Part shown: positions 22,241 through 33,963 of the stretch, in pieces
How the letters are laid out: each line of letters opens with the position of its first letter
Position numbering within the stretch: position 1 is the first letter of the stretch
Source of the DNA: Chrysaora quinquecirrha
Lineage: Eukaryota > Cnidaria > Scyphozoa > Semaeostomeae > Pelagiidae
Reading direction: 5' to 3'
Assembly (NCBI GenBank): GCA_014526335.1
Contig: JACTAT010000042.1
Coordinates: 41,771-105,770 of the forward strand
DNA length: 64,000 bases
Notes under the pieces: generated by a model
The model's database searches: none
Told to the model about the DNA's origin: nothing
Seen by the model: the letters and a program-made list of their open reading frames with translations, nothing else
Position numbers and translations under genes: made by a program

Positions 22241-22479
22241 CTAGCGTGGGGCTTTCCCTTGTAACTGAGAGGTCTTTTTTTGCCATTACATGTCCGTGCT
22301 TGAAAGCTTTCGTAAAAGAATAGGAATTCCCCTTCTCTGATTTCGCATAAAAACTGGGAAGTACCTTTTATTATTCAGTAGGCTGGTCTGCGCGTTGTCC
22401 ATGTGGATGATTGACACATCCTATGCATCCCGGAGATTGTTATCAAGGGGGATTCAGCAGCAGGTTTCTAGATCAATAA

Positions 22480-23400
22480 ATGTTGATATGATATATATTT
22501 CTTTTATGTTAGTTACAACAAATAGTGATATACACTAATTCATACTAACATTAAGCAACCATAGGAATTGCATTGATCAACTCATTTAGTGCAAAAGGAG
22601 CACTCGCATTTTTTAGCGAGGAACCAAGTTTTGATCAAATTTTTAAACTGTTTAGTGTTACTCGCCGTTTTGATTTCATTAGGAAGGGAATTCCATATTT
22701 TTGGCCCTTGATAACATAAGGACTTAATGCCAAAGCCTGTGGTTCTAACTTTTGGTATTTCAAGAAGATTTGTGCTCCGTAGATTGTGGTCTAGTTTTTA
22801 GGTAAAAATAGTCCTTCATAAAACAGGATTTAGGTTATTCAAAGTTTTGAATACCTCTAAAGCAAGGAGCCTTATCGACTGTATATGAATGGTGGTCTCC
22901 ATTGAATCAGATAGTAGTTTTTCATACGTAGAAGTATAGTCAGAATATGCAAGTCGTAGTGCTCTCTCATTTATCTTTTCTAGTTTGTCTTGGCTCCCTT
23001 TGGTGCATAACATCCAAATAAGTGGACAGTAATTAAAGTGGCATAAGATAAACGAGTTAATTATAATTTTCTCTCTTTTCCCCATGAACCTAGCTAAGCG
23101 TTTTAGAGAATTAAGTTGTTTTGCTGCTTTTTTACAAATTTTATCAATATGGGCATCAAATTTTAAACTTTCATCTATCTCTATACCTAGCAGAGTTACA
23201 TTAGTTTCGACTTTTATTTTTAGATTCTCATTAATTTCAAAATGTTCTATGTTCTTGTTTTTATTTCCAATAGTAATGGCTTGGAATTTAGAACCATTAG
23301 CAGTCATTTCGTTTGACTTAAACCATTCAAGACATTTATTGGTGTTTATTTTTATCAAATTTATTAATTCTTCAGTGCTTGAGGTGGTCACTGTTCAGGA
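22480..23400 (-). pseudogene. Truncated non-LTR retrotransposon (LINE) reverse-transcriptase tail
   Basis: The minus frame 23391-22816 gives the typical C-terminal end of a LINE polymerase: CLEWFKSNEMTANGSKFQ, LLGIEIDESLKFDAHIDKIC, FNYCPLIWML and KINERALRLAYSD. After a frameshift near 22815 the family tail GPKIWNSLPNEIK follows in another frame. This is the thumb/connection region downstream of the catalytic core; the active-site part and ORF1 are missing, so it is a 5'-truncated dead copy. Best guess is a CR1- or Jockey-like clade, not certain from this fragment. Confidence 0.88.
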
Positions 23401-24016
23401 CACATTTGTGAATCTATTTGCAAATACACTCCGTGTTTTCGTTTGTTCAGACCGTCTGAAAGGGACTGAAGGCTTATGAAAATACTGTGGATTTCCATGC
23501 TTGGTAACCGCAACCGCATTGAACGAGGAAGTTATTTGTACAAAAGATCTCGTTTCAATCGAGTGTGGTAAAACTCGGAATGGGGAATCGGAACTGGAAT
23601 CGGAATCTATTCATTAAATCTTGTTTATCAGATCAAAAAAGGCATTTATGACAAAATTCAAGTTGTAGAGGGAACGTTTATTTTAGGGAGTGTTTAAAAG
23701 ACTGTGGCTATTAATCAAACTAGCACTGTATTCACACATTCAGTGTAAGAGTTCATTCCGATTCCTCGTTCCGGGCTTTGAAGATACCCGAATTCGATAT
23801 CGACATGGTCTTGATTTACTTGAAATCGACGATCTAGGAAGTACATTTAGTTAGTTCGTGAACACGTCGAGAAAAGCACACAGTCAAGGATTTTTATCAC
23901 AGAAATCTATCTGATATAGGAAGACAAGTGTTTCTAGCACAGTGTAATTCGTTTGGTAAGGTTTCAACACGGACGAAGATCTGACAGGATTTCCCATACA
24001 GAAATCCCACGTAATC
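23401..24016. other. 5' flank of the third PH gene
   Basis: Contains short ggaatcggaa-type low-complexity words (about 23575-23610, with complementary ones near 23755-23780). No exon is recognised before the ATG at 24017. The promoter should lie here but no TATA box is obvious. Confidence 0.45.
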
Positions 24017-27000
24017 ATGGATAAATCTGAGAAAGTTCTTGGAATGGGTTATCTTTATAAGTCTCCGTCGAAAAGCCGTGAAAAAGCGAACATTCGAAAA
24101 TGCTGGAAGCGAAGGTGGTGTGTTTTCTCAGAAATAACTTATTCTGGGGAGTCGGGCAAAGAAGTCAAGCTTGTTTTAAAATATTTTGTAGACCGTGATA
24201 GCTACAGAAAAGACGAACAACAAAAAGGTGAGTGTTATAAATTGTCTATTGAGGGTCCTGAAGGGGTAAAATGGGAATGGGATTGGCTTGATTTTGGGCT
24301 GGGAAAATGGGTTGGAATGTACTGGGACTGGGATTTTGTCCACTGTGGGAATGGAGAACGGAATACAAGATGGGAATGGGATTTGCTTTTTGCCGTTCTG
24401 AAAATACTTAAAAATGAATTTTAATGAGTAATTTTATCTCAATCCCCAGCAGAAGGGTTATATGTTCCCCTGTTCCCTTGCGAGAATCTCCTTCTTCCCT
24501 GGATGGAGTTTCGTAAGATTATTCAGACTGATATGGTTGATAGGGAGGGTTTTACCTGATCCCTGCGCAGCGGAAGCGGCTATTGTTTCTGAAACAATGC
24601 ACGCGTTGAAAAAACTTTCAATTTCCACTAGGAATCAGCACAAAAGTGCTCCAGTTAGAATAATGACTTTGTGTGAAAAGCTTTCGAGTGATTTGATTGA
24701 CAGGCTCTCTCGAGCACCGCGGAAAAGTTGAAGTTTATCTAACTTTGAAAAACGCGCAGTTGAACCCTTTTTAGCGGAGCGTCCAGAGGCGGTTTTGGCT
24801 ATTTTTACAAAAGAACAATGCGAAAAAATGAAGTAGCCGCTCCGCTGCGCGCTGAAAAATCAGCCTAGTGGAAAACCGGCTTAAGGTTCCTTTTAAAAAA
24901 AAGCGTGTATGCAATTCCTTTTACCGGCATGCGATTACCCATTCAACTCAGGCTTTGGCGAAACGATCCAATTTGTTACAAACATTTCAATTTTGCTTGT
25001 CTTCTTTTATTTTGGCCACATCGCGAAAAATTCGCGTCAAACAATGTTTGCTTGCGTCAAGCAAAATGTGTTTCAACTTTTTCAGAAACAAAGCGCAACG
25101 AATTCTACTTACTTACTGATGCTAATCAAGCAATGTTTTTTGACGTGAACCATTGCAAAGCAAATATCAAATATTTGGCAACAATAAAACAGTGTTTGAT
25201 CGTTTGACCATGGCCTACAGCCTCTTTTTCAAATTTTTCGCGATGTTTAGACCATGGTTTGGACTCAGACATACACAACATCGAGAAAATCGCCAAAACA
25301 CGTACAGTACTTGGAATTTACTTATTTCCTTTACTTTTTAGCTTGGCAACAGACTTTCAGAGTATGGAGCAATAGAGAGACTTAGGTACATAGTATACAG
25401 TAATTTTTTATACCGATAACATGAATAAACATTTTCAAGGGGGAGCCGCAATCAGGCAATTCAATGCGGTGGCTCGGATGCTGGTAGTCTAGCACTGCTG
25501 CACGCCACCCTTAGCTATGGTAAAATATATACCATATGCACTTCTTTTTAATAAGCAACTGTACTTTTATTCAGCCCTCAAAGTTGCTTAAAGTTGAGAC
25601 ATTTCAGCCCTCAAAGTTGCTTAAAAGTTGCGTAACATTTTGTCCCTAACAACCACCCCTGACTTTGCGGGTCAAAATCAACAACTCTTTGGCCTACAAC
25701 ACGACTTTTGGGAGACAATAAGTGGAAAAACGTTAAACTTCTAAAGAACTTCAACATGCAAAACGTGAGAACAAACAATTTCCTAACAACAAGAAAGCGT
25801 ATAAGCTTGGTTGTTTGACTTCTTAGTTGCTTACAGTAATTCAATCGAGCCCTCAAGGTTGCTTAATTTTAAGGTCAGTTCAACCCTAGTTGCGTATTGA
25901 GCGGTTGCTTATTTAAAAAAAGTATAGTATACGAAACTATTATACTTTTTATTTACTACCTTGTTCATTTACTATGATACGGTATACTACACTTCACTAA
26001 ACTTTTTTAACACTATGATCAAATTTACTCTTCTTATTTCTAGCAGTGCCTGTGTTAGCATGGATTCAAATGAGTCAAGGCGAGAAAGAGGCGACAGTAT
26101 CAGCCTCGAATCCGATAACAGCAGTGTATTTGATGACAAGGATCGTGATTTTTTGTTACGCGGTATGTACATTGAATTGAATTATCTCACTAGCTAGCTT
26201 AGCCATTTTATGCTTAGATGAGAGTTTCTTTCATAGGACGAATGCACTTGTTAGGAAGGTCAATGTACATCGCGCACAGTCAGAACTAGTTGCCGACTTC
26301 TGACCGGCGAATTTTTGGAACTATAATTTTATATCGCAACTGACCTGTCAGCATAAGCGTTCTGGCAGCTAATTCATTTCTGACGGCAACTAATGCACAG
26401 CTTCAGAAAGTTGGGCCGAGTTGAGCATGTTCTAGCTACTTCTGCAATTCACTGACTAGAGCCCTCTTGCGACCGCGATCAACTATATCCTATACGTTCT
26501 GAGTAGTTGTTGGGCGTCATAAGTTAGCAGTTACAACTAGCTGCTGTTAGTTCTATCGTGTCGTAGTTCAACATACGCCTGGCTTTAGTTTCTTAAACTA
26601 CACTCATCTGCCTCTAATTACAACAAAAACATAAAATAATCGGAAAAAGGGGTTGTATACATCTTAATTACATCTATCGCTGCTCATGCTCTCTAATTCT
26701 TTCAAGTAGTTGTCTAATTTCACCCTATTTCGTTCTTCGATGGGTGCAAATGCACCCCTGTGCGGTCAAGCCTACCAAGAAATGTCTATTCTCCGAGCCT
26801 TCGTGAAGAGTACAGTATGGCTGTTTAAACAGTGATAGTTATCTTGATAATAGCTTCACCAACAAATACTTGAACCTTTCTTTTAGAACCGACAAAAAGA
26901 TGTGACTCGGGGACGTCTTCAACTTCCACGGTTTCAAGCAGTAGCAGTGCTTTAGAAAAAGCTCCTTTGCTGCCACCACGTCGCAACCAAAGCCAAGAAT

Positions 27001-28085
27001 GGAAAGTGAGTGTGCTTGGAAGCGAGGCTCAGTCATCTCGAGATGATCAGAGGCGTAATTCGGGAACATCGTCAGTTTGGGCAATTTCGACTGCTGTGAA
27101 TACGGTGGATAAGGCTCTTGCAATGCCACCAACTTGCAGACAGGAGAGGAAATCGAGTTTGAATGGAAACGAGGCTGAATCTCCTCGGGATGCTCAGAGA
27201 TGCGATTCTGGCACTTTTTCTATTTCAACGATTTCGAGCAGTGGAAGTACGTTGGAAAAACCTCCTCCACTTCCACCACGTCGCAACGCAAGCCAGGACG
27301 AGGTCAAGGCGTTTGGTGATCTTCAAAAAGAGGCTGGTAAAGCTTCAACTTTACCACCAATGTCTAAAACACGCCAGGCCGAGAAGAAAAAGTCAAATGA
27401 AGTGAATGAAGAAGAAAATAAAGAACCTTATGTAATCGTTAATTATAACGGAGATGAGGAGAGATTTTATACATTCTGTGAACTCTGTCAAAAAGATACT
27501 AAGCCAAAAGAAAGGAAAAGCCCTTTGAGACGAATCTCCTTGCGAAGAAAGACGGGGCCTCGTAATGAGGCTGAGGCTGATGAGATGATTGAGATTGACA
27601 GATCTGAAAGCGAGACTTATGCCCGCGAGCCAAGTATACCAGATTTAGGGAGTCTGTCTTCAGATGGCTCGTTTTCAATAGGAGACCAAGCTGCTGCACT
27701 TAACACTGGTATCTATGAAGACATTGAAGAGACGCATTCAAAAGCCAAAGCAATTAATGAAAATCGAAAGGACGAAAAGTTGACCTTAGAGGATTACGAA
27801 GACTTCGGTTATTACCCCCCAATGAACATTTTTACACCAAATATGTCCAAGGGTGAATATTATGACAAGAAAAACATTGAAACTGAGGAAGAGAATAAAC
27901 AAGAAAACAAAAATTTGAAAAATATGGTAGAAGTTTTACAACAGAAGTCGGAACTCGAGGAAAATGTATACGTTGAAAACGACACGGCTTCTAATGAAAA
28001 AGAGGTTATGATTGAAAGCGAGGTTGACGGGACGATGGAAGATTTAGGAGCTAAAGGCAAAGTAGTTTTCTCGATGAATCTGTAG
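24017..28085 (+). CDS. PH-domain adaptor-like protein, second PH half not found
   Basis: Exon 1 (24017-24227, MDKSEKVLGMGYLYKSPSK, then WKRRWCVFSEI) is the first half of a PH domain and ends in phase 1. Exons at 25342-25385 (44 bases), 26044-26162 and 26887-28085 match family exons 3, 4 and 5 in phase and position. The exon for the second PH half should lie between 24228 and 25341, but nothing there resembles its FDHLF or KFSA blocks. Without it exon 1 and the 44-base exon are out of phase. The last exon carries two proline ligands (APLLPPRR, PPPLPPRR), the CxxC motif (FYTFCELCQ), YEDI, YEDF, a YPPM motif in PPMNIF, YVEND, and ends VVFSMNL. Likely a docking protein like its neighbours, but its membrane-binding domain may be broken. 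Confidence 0.8.
24957..25210. mobile_element. GGCCAAACGATC-family MITE, diverged
   Basis: Left ggcgaaacgatccaatttg, right gtgtttgatcgtttgaccat. Found exactly in the interval where the third PH gene should have the exon for its second PH half. Confidence 0.65.
26255..26565. repeat. Dispersed repeat with cagtcagaactngttg, copy 1
   Basis: Shares cgcacagtcagaact, ataagcgttctggcagct, tgacggcaactaatgcac and gcatgttctagct, then gttagttcta with 46096-46425. Probably a non-autonomous transposon; in intron 4 of the third PH gene. Confidence 0.65.
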
Positions 28086-28719
28086 TTTTCAACGAAATTG
28101 ACTAAAAAATGAAAATATGCAATGGAATTCCAATTTTTAACAATAAATTTAATCTTTTTTGACGTATTTAACTAACTCGTGAATAAGCTTATTTCAAGAA
28201 ATCTTGAAATAAGAAATTGTATTCATGCCACGTTATGAAGCTGGTACTAGGATGGGCACTTTCATTCAGTACTGAAGCGCAAAGTTCTTAGAATATTATA
28301 TTTTCGGGCCTTTTAAGACTTAATAATGTCAAAAACTGTAGTGTTAGCTATGTTTGATCTTGATGAGAAAACCGAGTCACCAACCTCGTTTCCAAGTGTA
28401 TCTGTTCCTGTTGTTGCTAGCTCAGCCCTCATCTATAAATTGCGCACAACGCATGCTCCTTTTTGCCCTGAGCACGAGGTTGCCGAGTCGCTTGAAGTTC
28501 CTTTTGTTTTCTGCCCACGCTGCTCGGTAAAACGTTGGTATCTTTCGAATGCTCGTATTCTTGAAAGCTACTGAATTTCGCGAAAGTTTCTGTATGCTGA
28601 CGTCTTAAGGACAAAGCAAAATTCCCCCTATCAATCCACTTGACTACAAATCTGAAAATAATCCCACATGGAACAAGGGGACTTTCTCAAGGGAGATGTT
28701 GCTCATGCTAGCAAATTTA
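28086..28719. other. Intergenic after the third PH gene
   Basis: Apart from the poly(A) signal nothing is recognised. An 82-codon frame at 28326-28574 has two CP-x-x-type pairs but no splice context or family match, and is not called. Confidence 0.4.
28142..28147 (+). promoter_or_regulatory. Polyadenylation signal AATAAA
   Basis: Canonical AATAAA 57 bases after the stop of the third PH gene. Confidence 0.55.
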
Positions 28720-28900
28720 TACGCATTACTGTGGTGGTATTTTTTGCGTACTGTGGTGGATGCGCAATACTGTGATGCCTGTGATGGGTTATTATGCTTG
28801 ATGTGGTGGGTTATTATGCTTGATGTGGTGGTAATTTTGGCTTTCTGTGGTGGATACACACTGCTATGTTGCGCTATTATGTTTGATATGGTGGTATTTT
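28720..28900 (-). repeat. CCACCACA-type repeat, inverted copy
   Basis: Reverse complement of the family: tatacgcattactgtggtgg, tttgcgtactgtggtgg and gggttattatgcttgatgtg. It starts at gctagcaaatttatacgc, the mirror of the right end seen at 14700-14725, so the units are oriented elements. Confidence 0.85.
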
Positions 28901-29070
28901 TTATGACTACCTTTCGAAATAGTAGAATGGAACCGATTTACATGGAACCAATCAATGCAGTAATAAAATGAATGACTTTTGATTAGCCTTTTGGTGATCA
29001 AGATTCCTTTAAAATCAGAAAAACTCCTTGAGCAGCTTTGAACCAGTGTTTGCGCAGGGCTATTTCTAAA

Positions 29071-29393
29071 AAGAGGAATAAGAGGAATGAGGAGGAATGA
29101 GGAGGAATGAAGAGGAATGAGGAGGAATGAAGAGGAATGAGGAGGAATGAAGAGGAATGAAGAGGAATGAAGAGGAATGAAGAGGAATGAAGAGGAATGA
29201 AGAGGAATGAGGAGGAATGAAGAGGAATGAAGAGGAATGAAGAGGAATGACGAGGAATGAGGAGGAATGAAGAGGAATGAAGAGGAACGAGGAGGAATGA
29301 AGAGGAATGAGGAGGAATGAAGAGGAATGAAGAGGAATGAAGAGGAATGACGAGGAACGGGGAGGAATGAGGAGGAATGAAGAGGAACGGGGC
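29071..29393. repeat. Decamer array, left end of foldback element
   Basis: About thirty units of gaggaatgaa with gaggaatgag, cgaggaatga and gaggaacgg variants. The mirror array (tcattcctct) is at 31757-32045. Regular, without spacers, hence not CRISPR. Confidence 0.95.
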
Positions 29394-29510
29394 GTTTATC
29401 TGCCCTCTTAAACTTTTATAAGACTTTGATTAATAGGTAGATCATTTGTGGCTTGGATTTTGTTTGGCGTTTTGTCTAGAGAGAATTCATCAGCTGACCC
29501 AATTTTAAAT

Positions 29511-29583
29511 TAGCCTACGCGTAGACCCAGACTTCTGAAGGAAGAAAGGTTTCCTTCAAAAGTCTGGGTCTACGAGTAGGCTA
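29511..29583. repeat. 73-bp hairpin MITE inside the foldback left arm
   Basis: tagcctacgcgtagacccag at the left and its near-complement ctgggtctacgagtaggcta at the right form a tight stem with a short gaagg loop. The complement is in the right arm near 31567-31639. Its TAGCCT...AGGCTA ends match the hairpin at 48465-48542. Confidence 0.85.
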
Positions 29584-29646
29584 ATTTTAGATTTGGAAAT
29601 GAGTGTGAATTTCTTATGTATTGTATATACCTGTTCTATTGCGTCA

Positions 29647-30034
29647 TTTTTTTATAAGAAACCGGTTTATAAGAAACCTAGGACTAGACACCCCAAACGT
29701 TAAGAAACTTTAAGAACTAGGAGGAAGGAGTTAAGAAACTTAAGAAATTTTGTGTCAGTTTTCCAACATACTGATTTCACATTTGTGGACGTAGTACTGT
29801 AATCAATTCTCAAGCATTTCCGTGCGATTTTTCGCACAAGCATGGCTAATTCTTTGTAATACAATAATATTAATAATTTGCTTGCTATATTCACGTTTTT
29901 TGTCGTTTTTACTACATTTTTTTCTATTAAATTAAGAAACTGTTAAGAAACGTTTAGAATTAAAATTGGGCCAAAAATTAAGAAACTTTTAGAACTAGGC
30001 CCGAGCCAGGTTTCTTATAAAAAAAACGTGTATT
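29647..30034. mobile_element. TACACG / AAGAAACC element in the left foldback arm
   Basis: Starts near ttttttataagaaaccgg, ends aaaaaaaacgtgtattgcg, with many ttaagaaac words. Complementary copy at 31121-31504. It belongs to the same broad family as 5737-6134. Confidence 0.75.
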
Positions 30035-31120
30035 GCGTTTACTATTTTGTCGAAATATTTTAAATCCATCTCTTATAGTTTTCATATTCCCCTATTCCTC
30101 TTTTAGTAAATGATAAAGGAGGAATATGAAAACTACTGGAGATATGAGGTTGAAAATAGCTGTATGATATAATATATGCTCGTAGTTGTGCACCTGTAAT
30201 CTTTTGGGATTATTTCTTAGCCCCGTATATGCAGATACTTTCTTATTCCCCTTTTTAGTAATAGCTAGACCCGATTACTAAAATGAGGAATAGTGTGATT
30301 ACTAAGCACGACGACATAATTAGAATGTTAATCGCCCATTAGATTTAAAGATTCGTGTTTTCAATGATTACCTATGTTGATCATTGAGGTACCTTTTCGC
30401 ATTCATGTCATGTCGCGTTATGTTATTTAGTTAAAATTCGTTTTTTATCTTTGTGTTCATTATTTTACAACCTGTGTTCACCTGTGTTCATCCGTGTTCA
30501 TCTGTGTTCTCCTGTGTTCTGGCCTGTGCTGTGTGGTGTTTTAGGCTGGACCGTGCTGGCATATATGAAACGCTTGGAATAAACCACACCATTTTTGACG
30601 CGACATGACATGAATGCGAAAAGGTACCTCAATGATCAACATAGGTAATCATTGAAAACACGAATCTTTAAATCTGAAACTTGAAATAAACATAAAAAGA
30701 TCACATGAGTATCAGTCAACACCACAATCATACATGGGCTGTTAGAATTTCTTTTACAAAAGGCTTGACGCCAAAGACAAATGACAAAGATAAATCAAAC
30801 CAGACTAATGGGCGATTAACATTCTAATTATGTCGTCGTGCTTAGTAATCACACTATTCCTCATTTTAGTAATCGGGTCTAGCTATTACTAAAAAGGGGA
30901 ATAAGAAAGTATCTGCATATACGGGGCTAAGAAATAATCCCAAAAGATTACAGGTGCACAACTACGAGCATATATTATATCATACAGCTATTTTCAACCT
31001 CATATCTCCAGTAGTTTTCATATTCCTCCTTTATCATTTACTAAAAGGGGAATAGGGGAATATGAAAACTATAAGAGATGGATTTAAAATATTTCGACAA
31101 AATAGTAAACGCAATACACG

Positions 31121-31504
31121 TTTTTTTTATAAGAAACCTGGCTCGGGCCTAGTTCTTAAAGTTTCTTAATTTTTGGCCCAATTTTAATTCTAAACGCTTC
31201 TTAACAGTTTCTTAATTTAATAGAAAAAAATGTAGTAAAAACGACAAAAAACGTGAATATAGCAAGCAAATTATTAATATTATTGTATTACAAAGAATTA
31301 GCCATGCTGGTGCGAGAAATCGCACGGAAATGCTTGAGAATTGATTACAGTACTACGTCCACAAATGTGAAATCAGTATGTTGGAAAACTGACACAAAAA
31401 TTTCTTAAGTTTCTTAACTCCTTCCTCCTAGTTCTTAAAATTTCTTAACGTTTGGGGTGTCTAGACCTAGGTTTCTTATAAACCGGTTTCTTATAAAAAA
31501 TTAC
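31121..31504. mobile_element. TACACG / AAGAAACC element in the right foldback arm
   Basis: Reverse complement of 29647-30034 with a few differences, part of the large inverted repeat. Confidence 0.75.
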
Positions 31505-31756
31505 GCAATAGAACAGGTATATACAATACAAAAGAAATTCACACTCATTTCCAAATCTAAATCTAGCCTACTCGTAGACCCAGACTTTTGAAGGAAACCT
31601 TTCTTCCTTCAGAAGTCTGGGTCTACGCGTAGGCTAATCTAAAATTGAGTCAGCTGATGAATTCTCTCTAGACAAAACGCCAAACAAAATCCAAGCCACA
31701 AATGATCTACCTATTAATCAAAGTCTTATAAAAGTTTAAGAGGGCAGATAAACGCC

Positions 31757-32045
31757 CCGTTCCTCTTCATTCCTCCTCATTCCTCCCCGTTCCTCGTCAT
31801 TCCTCTTCATTCCTCTTCATTCCTCCTCATTCCTCTTCATTCCTCCTCGTTCCTCTTCATTCCTCTTCATTCCTCCTCATTCCTCGTCATTCCTCTTCAT
31901 TCCTCTTCATTCCTCTTCATTCCTCCTCATTCCTCTTCATTCCTCTTCATTCCTCCTCATTCCTCTTCATTCCTCCTCATTCCTCTTCATTCCTCCTCAT
32001 TCCTCTTCATTCCTCTTCATTCCTCCTCATTCCTCTTATTCCTCT
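31757..32045. repeat. Decamer array, right end of foldback element
   Basis: Units of tcattcctct and variants, the mirror of 29071-29393, slightly shorter. Confidence 0.95.
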
Positions 32046-32175
32046 TTTTAGAAATAGCCGTTTGCGCAGCGTAGAAATGAAGGATACATATCTTTCTAAC
32101 CATGTCAGAACTCAACGCAACGACCGGAAACGATTCAACTCAGCCACAGAACTGACACAAGGTCGTATCTAAGTC

Positions 32176-32416
32176 TTAAGCTGTGGCTAAACTAGGAGAT
32201 ATGTTGCGCGCAACATTGCATTTTGCGTGGCTAAACATACATTACCAGTGACAGGCGAGTGCTACGCTAGTGAAACGAATTCGTGTGTCGCGCAGAAAAG
32301 AAATGTTTCTGTTGTCTCCCAGAAACATATGCGTGTCTTTGGCTATAAATTTTGTTACGCTCTACCAAGTTTCCATAGAGGGGCGTGACATGTCTGCTAG
32401 TTTAGCCAGGCCTTTT
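32176..32416. mobile_element. GTGGCTAAACTAGGAGA inverted-repeat element, copy 1
   Basis: Left ctgtggctaaactaggagat and right gacatgtctgctagtttagc are imperfect inverted repeats with gcgcgcaacattgc near the left end. Same family as 51315-51548. Confidence 0.7.
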
Positions 32417-33963
32417 TGTACCTGAAAATGACGAATGACAATGAATTCAAGTTCGGCGCAAATTTTTAAAACGACAAACTGTCGAGCCTCCATAAAATGG
32501 ACACCATGGACAAATGTTGTTGTCCGTTGCAGCCGCTGTTTGGAGGTTAGCTTTCATAGGAAATAACATTCTCGGTCCAGAGTGGGACAGGAGCCATGTT
32601 CACGCAAGCTCATCTGTGCCAAAAAATACGGTCTCTAACCTCTGAATAGCGGCCACTTATAGATCCAAGGTCAAGAAGCCGTTATTGAGAGGTGGCTGCT
32701 AGTCGGATGTTTAACAATACCATGGGCAAGCGTTTGGGACTGAAGATTAGTGGCCGTTATAGGGAGGTGGGCGCTTATCGGTGGTAGTCGTTATTTGAGG
32801 CTCGACTGTATTTTGAAAATTTTCCCGCAATCTTAGTAAAGCAGAGGTCAAATCAAGGCCACAGATCAAGATCAAGACCCCTATTCTGTGAAGACAGAAG
32901 AATCCGTGAACCCTTGCTTCCTTAGCTTTAGGGCTTGGTGATTTCTATTATTTTTGATTGACATTTCCGCGGCTATAGTAAATCACGGAGGTATCCAACA
33001 GGTTATGCACGGAGTTTCCCTTGTTGGAGAGTAATCTATAATCTATACAGTATCATCGTCGGCTGCGCTAAACAAGGGGCTTAGGCCGAGGGACATTTCA
33101 CTTTTCCAAAAGCCGTACGAGTTTTTATTAGAACAAAATAAGTTTAAAGGGATCTCCTTGAAAACAATAGGACTTCCAGCAAAGGTGTAGGAGATTTCCA
33201 CCAAAGGTGAATTACTTGCCCCAGAGGCACCGGAGGCAAGGCATCGGGGAACCAAGCAGCGGGAGCAGAAGCAAGAAATCCAAGGCAAAAAAATTAAGAA
33301 AATCAAAGAATTCCAAAATTTTTACGAGGGCAAGGGGGCAATCGCCCCCCCCCCCCGCTGCCCCCGTGCTTCCTGCACCTGTGAATTGCCCCTCGTGCAT
33401 GATTCGCTCTTACCGTTTGGTAAAATTTTTCTTTTCGAGTAATCTTGATCAATCAGTTCAGCTTAACTCCAAACTCTTACTTTAAAGATTTCTTTTTCCC
33501 TCTGTCTTTGCATCATTTCTCGTTTCCTACTCCCTGTTACCCTTTGGGGTTGTGCCCAGGATGATGCTCGATTCGCTTTATTCGTGAAGGGCGTACCCTA
33601 CCCTGCCCTCACGCTAAAACTAAGAATCTTTTGTTCTATCCATAATAATAAAAATAATAAACAAACTTATATCCTCAATAATAAACAAAATAACCAACAG
33701 ATTATGTATTCTATTGTAGCTACCATGAAACTTTACACTAGAATATCAATTTCATTCAAACAGAATCTTGCTTGTGCTTGCGAAACAAAATCTGAACACG
33801 GAAGTTTTTTGCGAAATGGCCGACCAATGCGATGATTTCACTCCCAGATAATAATCGATTAATTCTTCAATAAGGAAGTGGGAAATGGAATAACTTGGAC
33901 CAGAGTCTATCTGGACTGTTTTTCAATCCCCTGCAGAACAAATTCAGTGAAATCGCAGGCAAA
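32417..33963. other. Intergenic before the fourth PH gene
   Basis: Holds gttattgagaggtggctgct / gttatagggaggtgggc words (about 32680-32800), a poly-C run at 33347-33358 in a gggggcaatcgccccc palindrome, and AT-rich ataataaaaataataaac at 33645. No exon or complete element recognised. The promoter of the next gene should be near its right end. Confidence 0.45.

Larger units (their letters stand above)
29058..32059. mobile_element. 3.0-kb foldback transposon with 10-bp target duplication
   Basis: A giant inverted repeat: left arm 29058-30417, loop 30418-30598, right arm 30599-32059. Termini are ggctatttctaaaaagagg and its complement; directly outside both lies GTTTGCGCAG (29048-29057 and 32060-32069). 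Each arm contains, outside to inside, an array of 10-bp aggaatgaag-type units, a 73-bp hairpin, a TACACGC-type element and unique sequence. The right arm has about 130 extra bases at 30676-30806. The loop has short ctgtgttc repeats and no transposase. A 10-bp duplication with long terminal repeats points to a Mutator-like foldback element; that class is an inference. Confidence 0.93.

Noticed and set aside
28326..28574. 82-codon frame with CPEH and CPRC pairs, possible zinc ribbon
   Set aside because: Spacing fits no known zinc finger family that I can name, no neighbours or splice sites support it.
29071..29393. Regular short repeats that might suggest CRISPR
   Set aside because: Contiguous 10-bp units without spacers, mirrored at 31757-32045, inside a eukaryotic foldback transposon.
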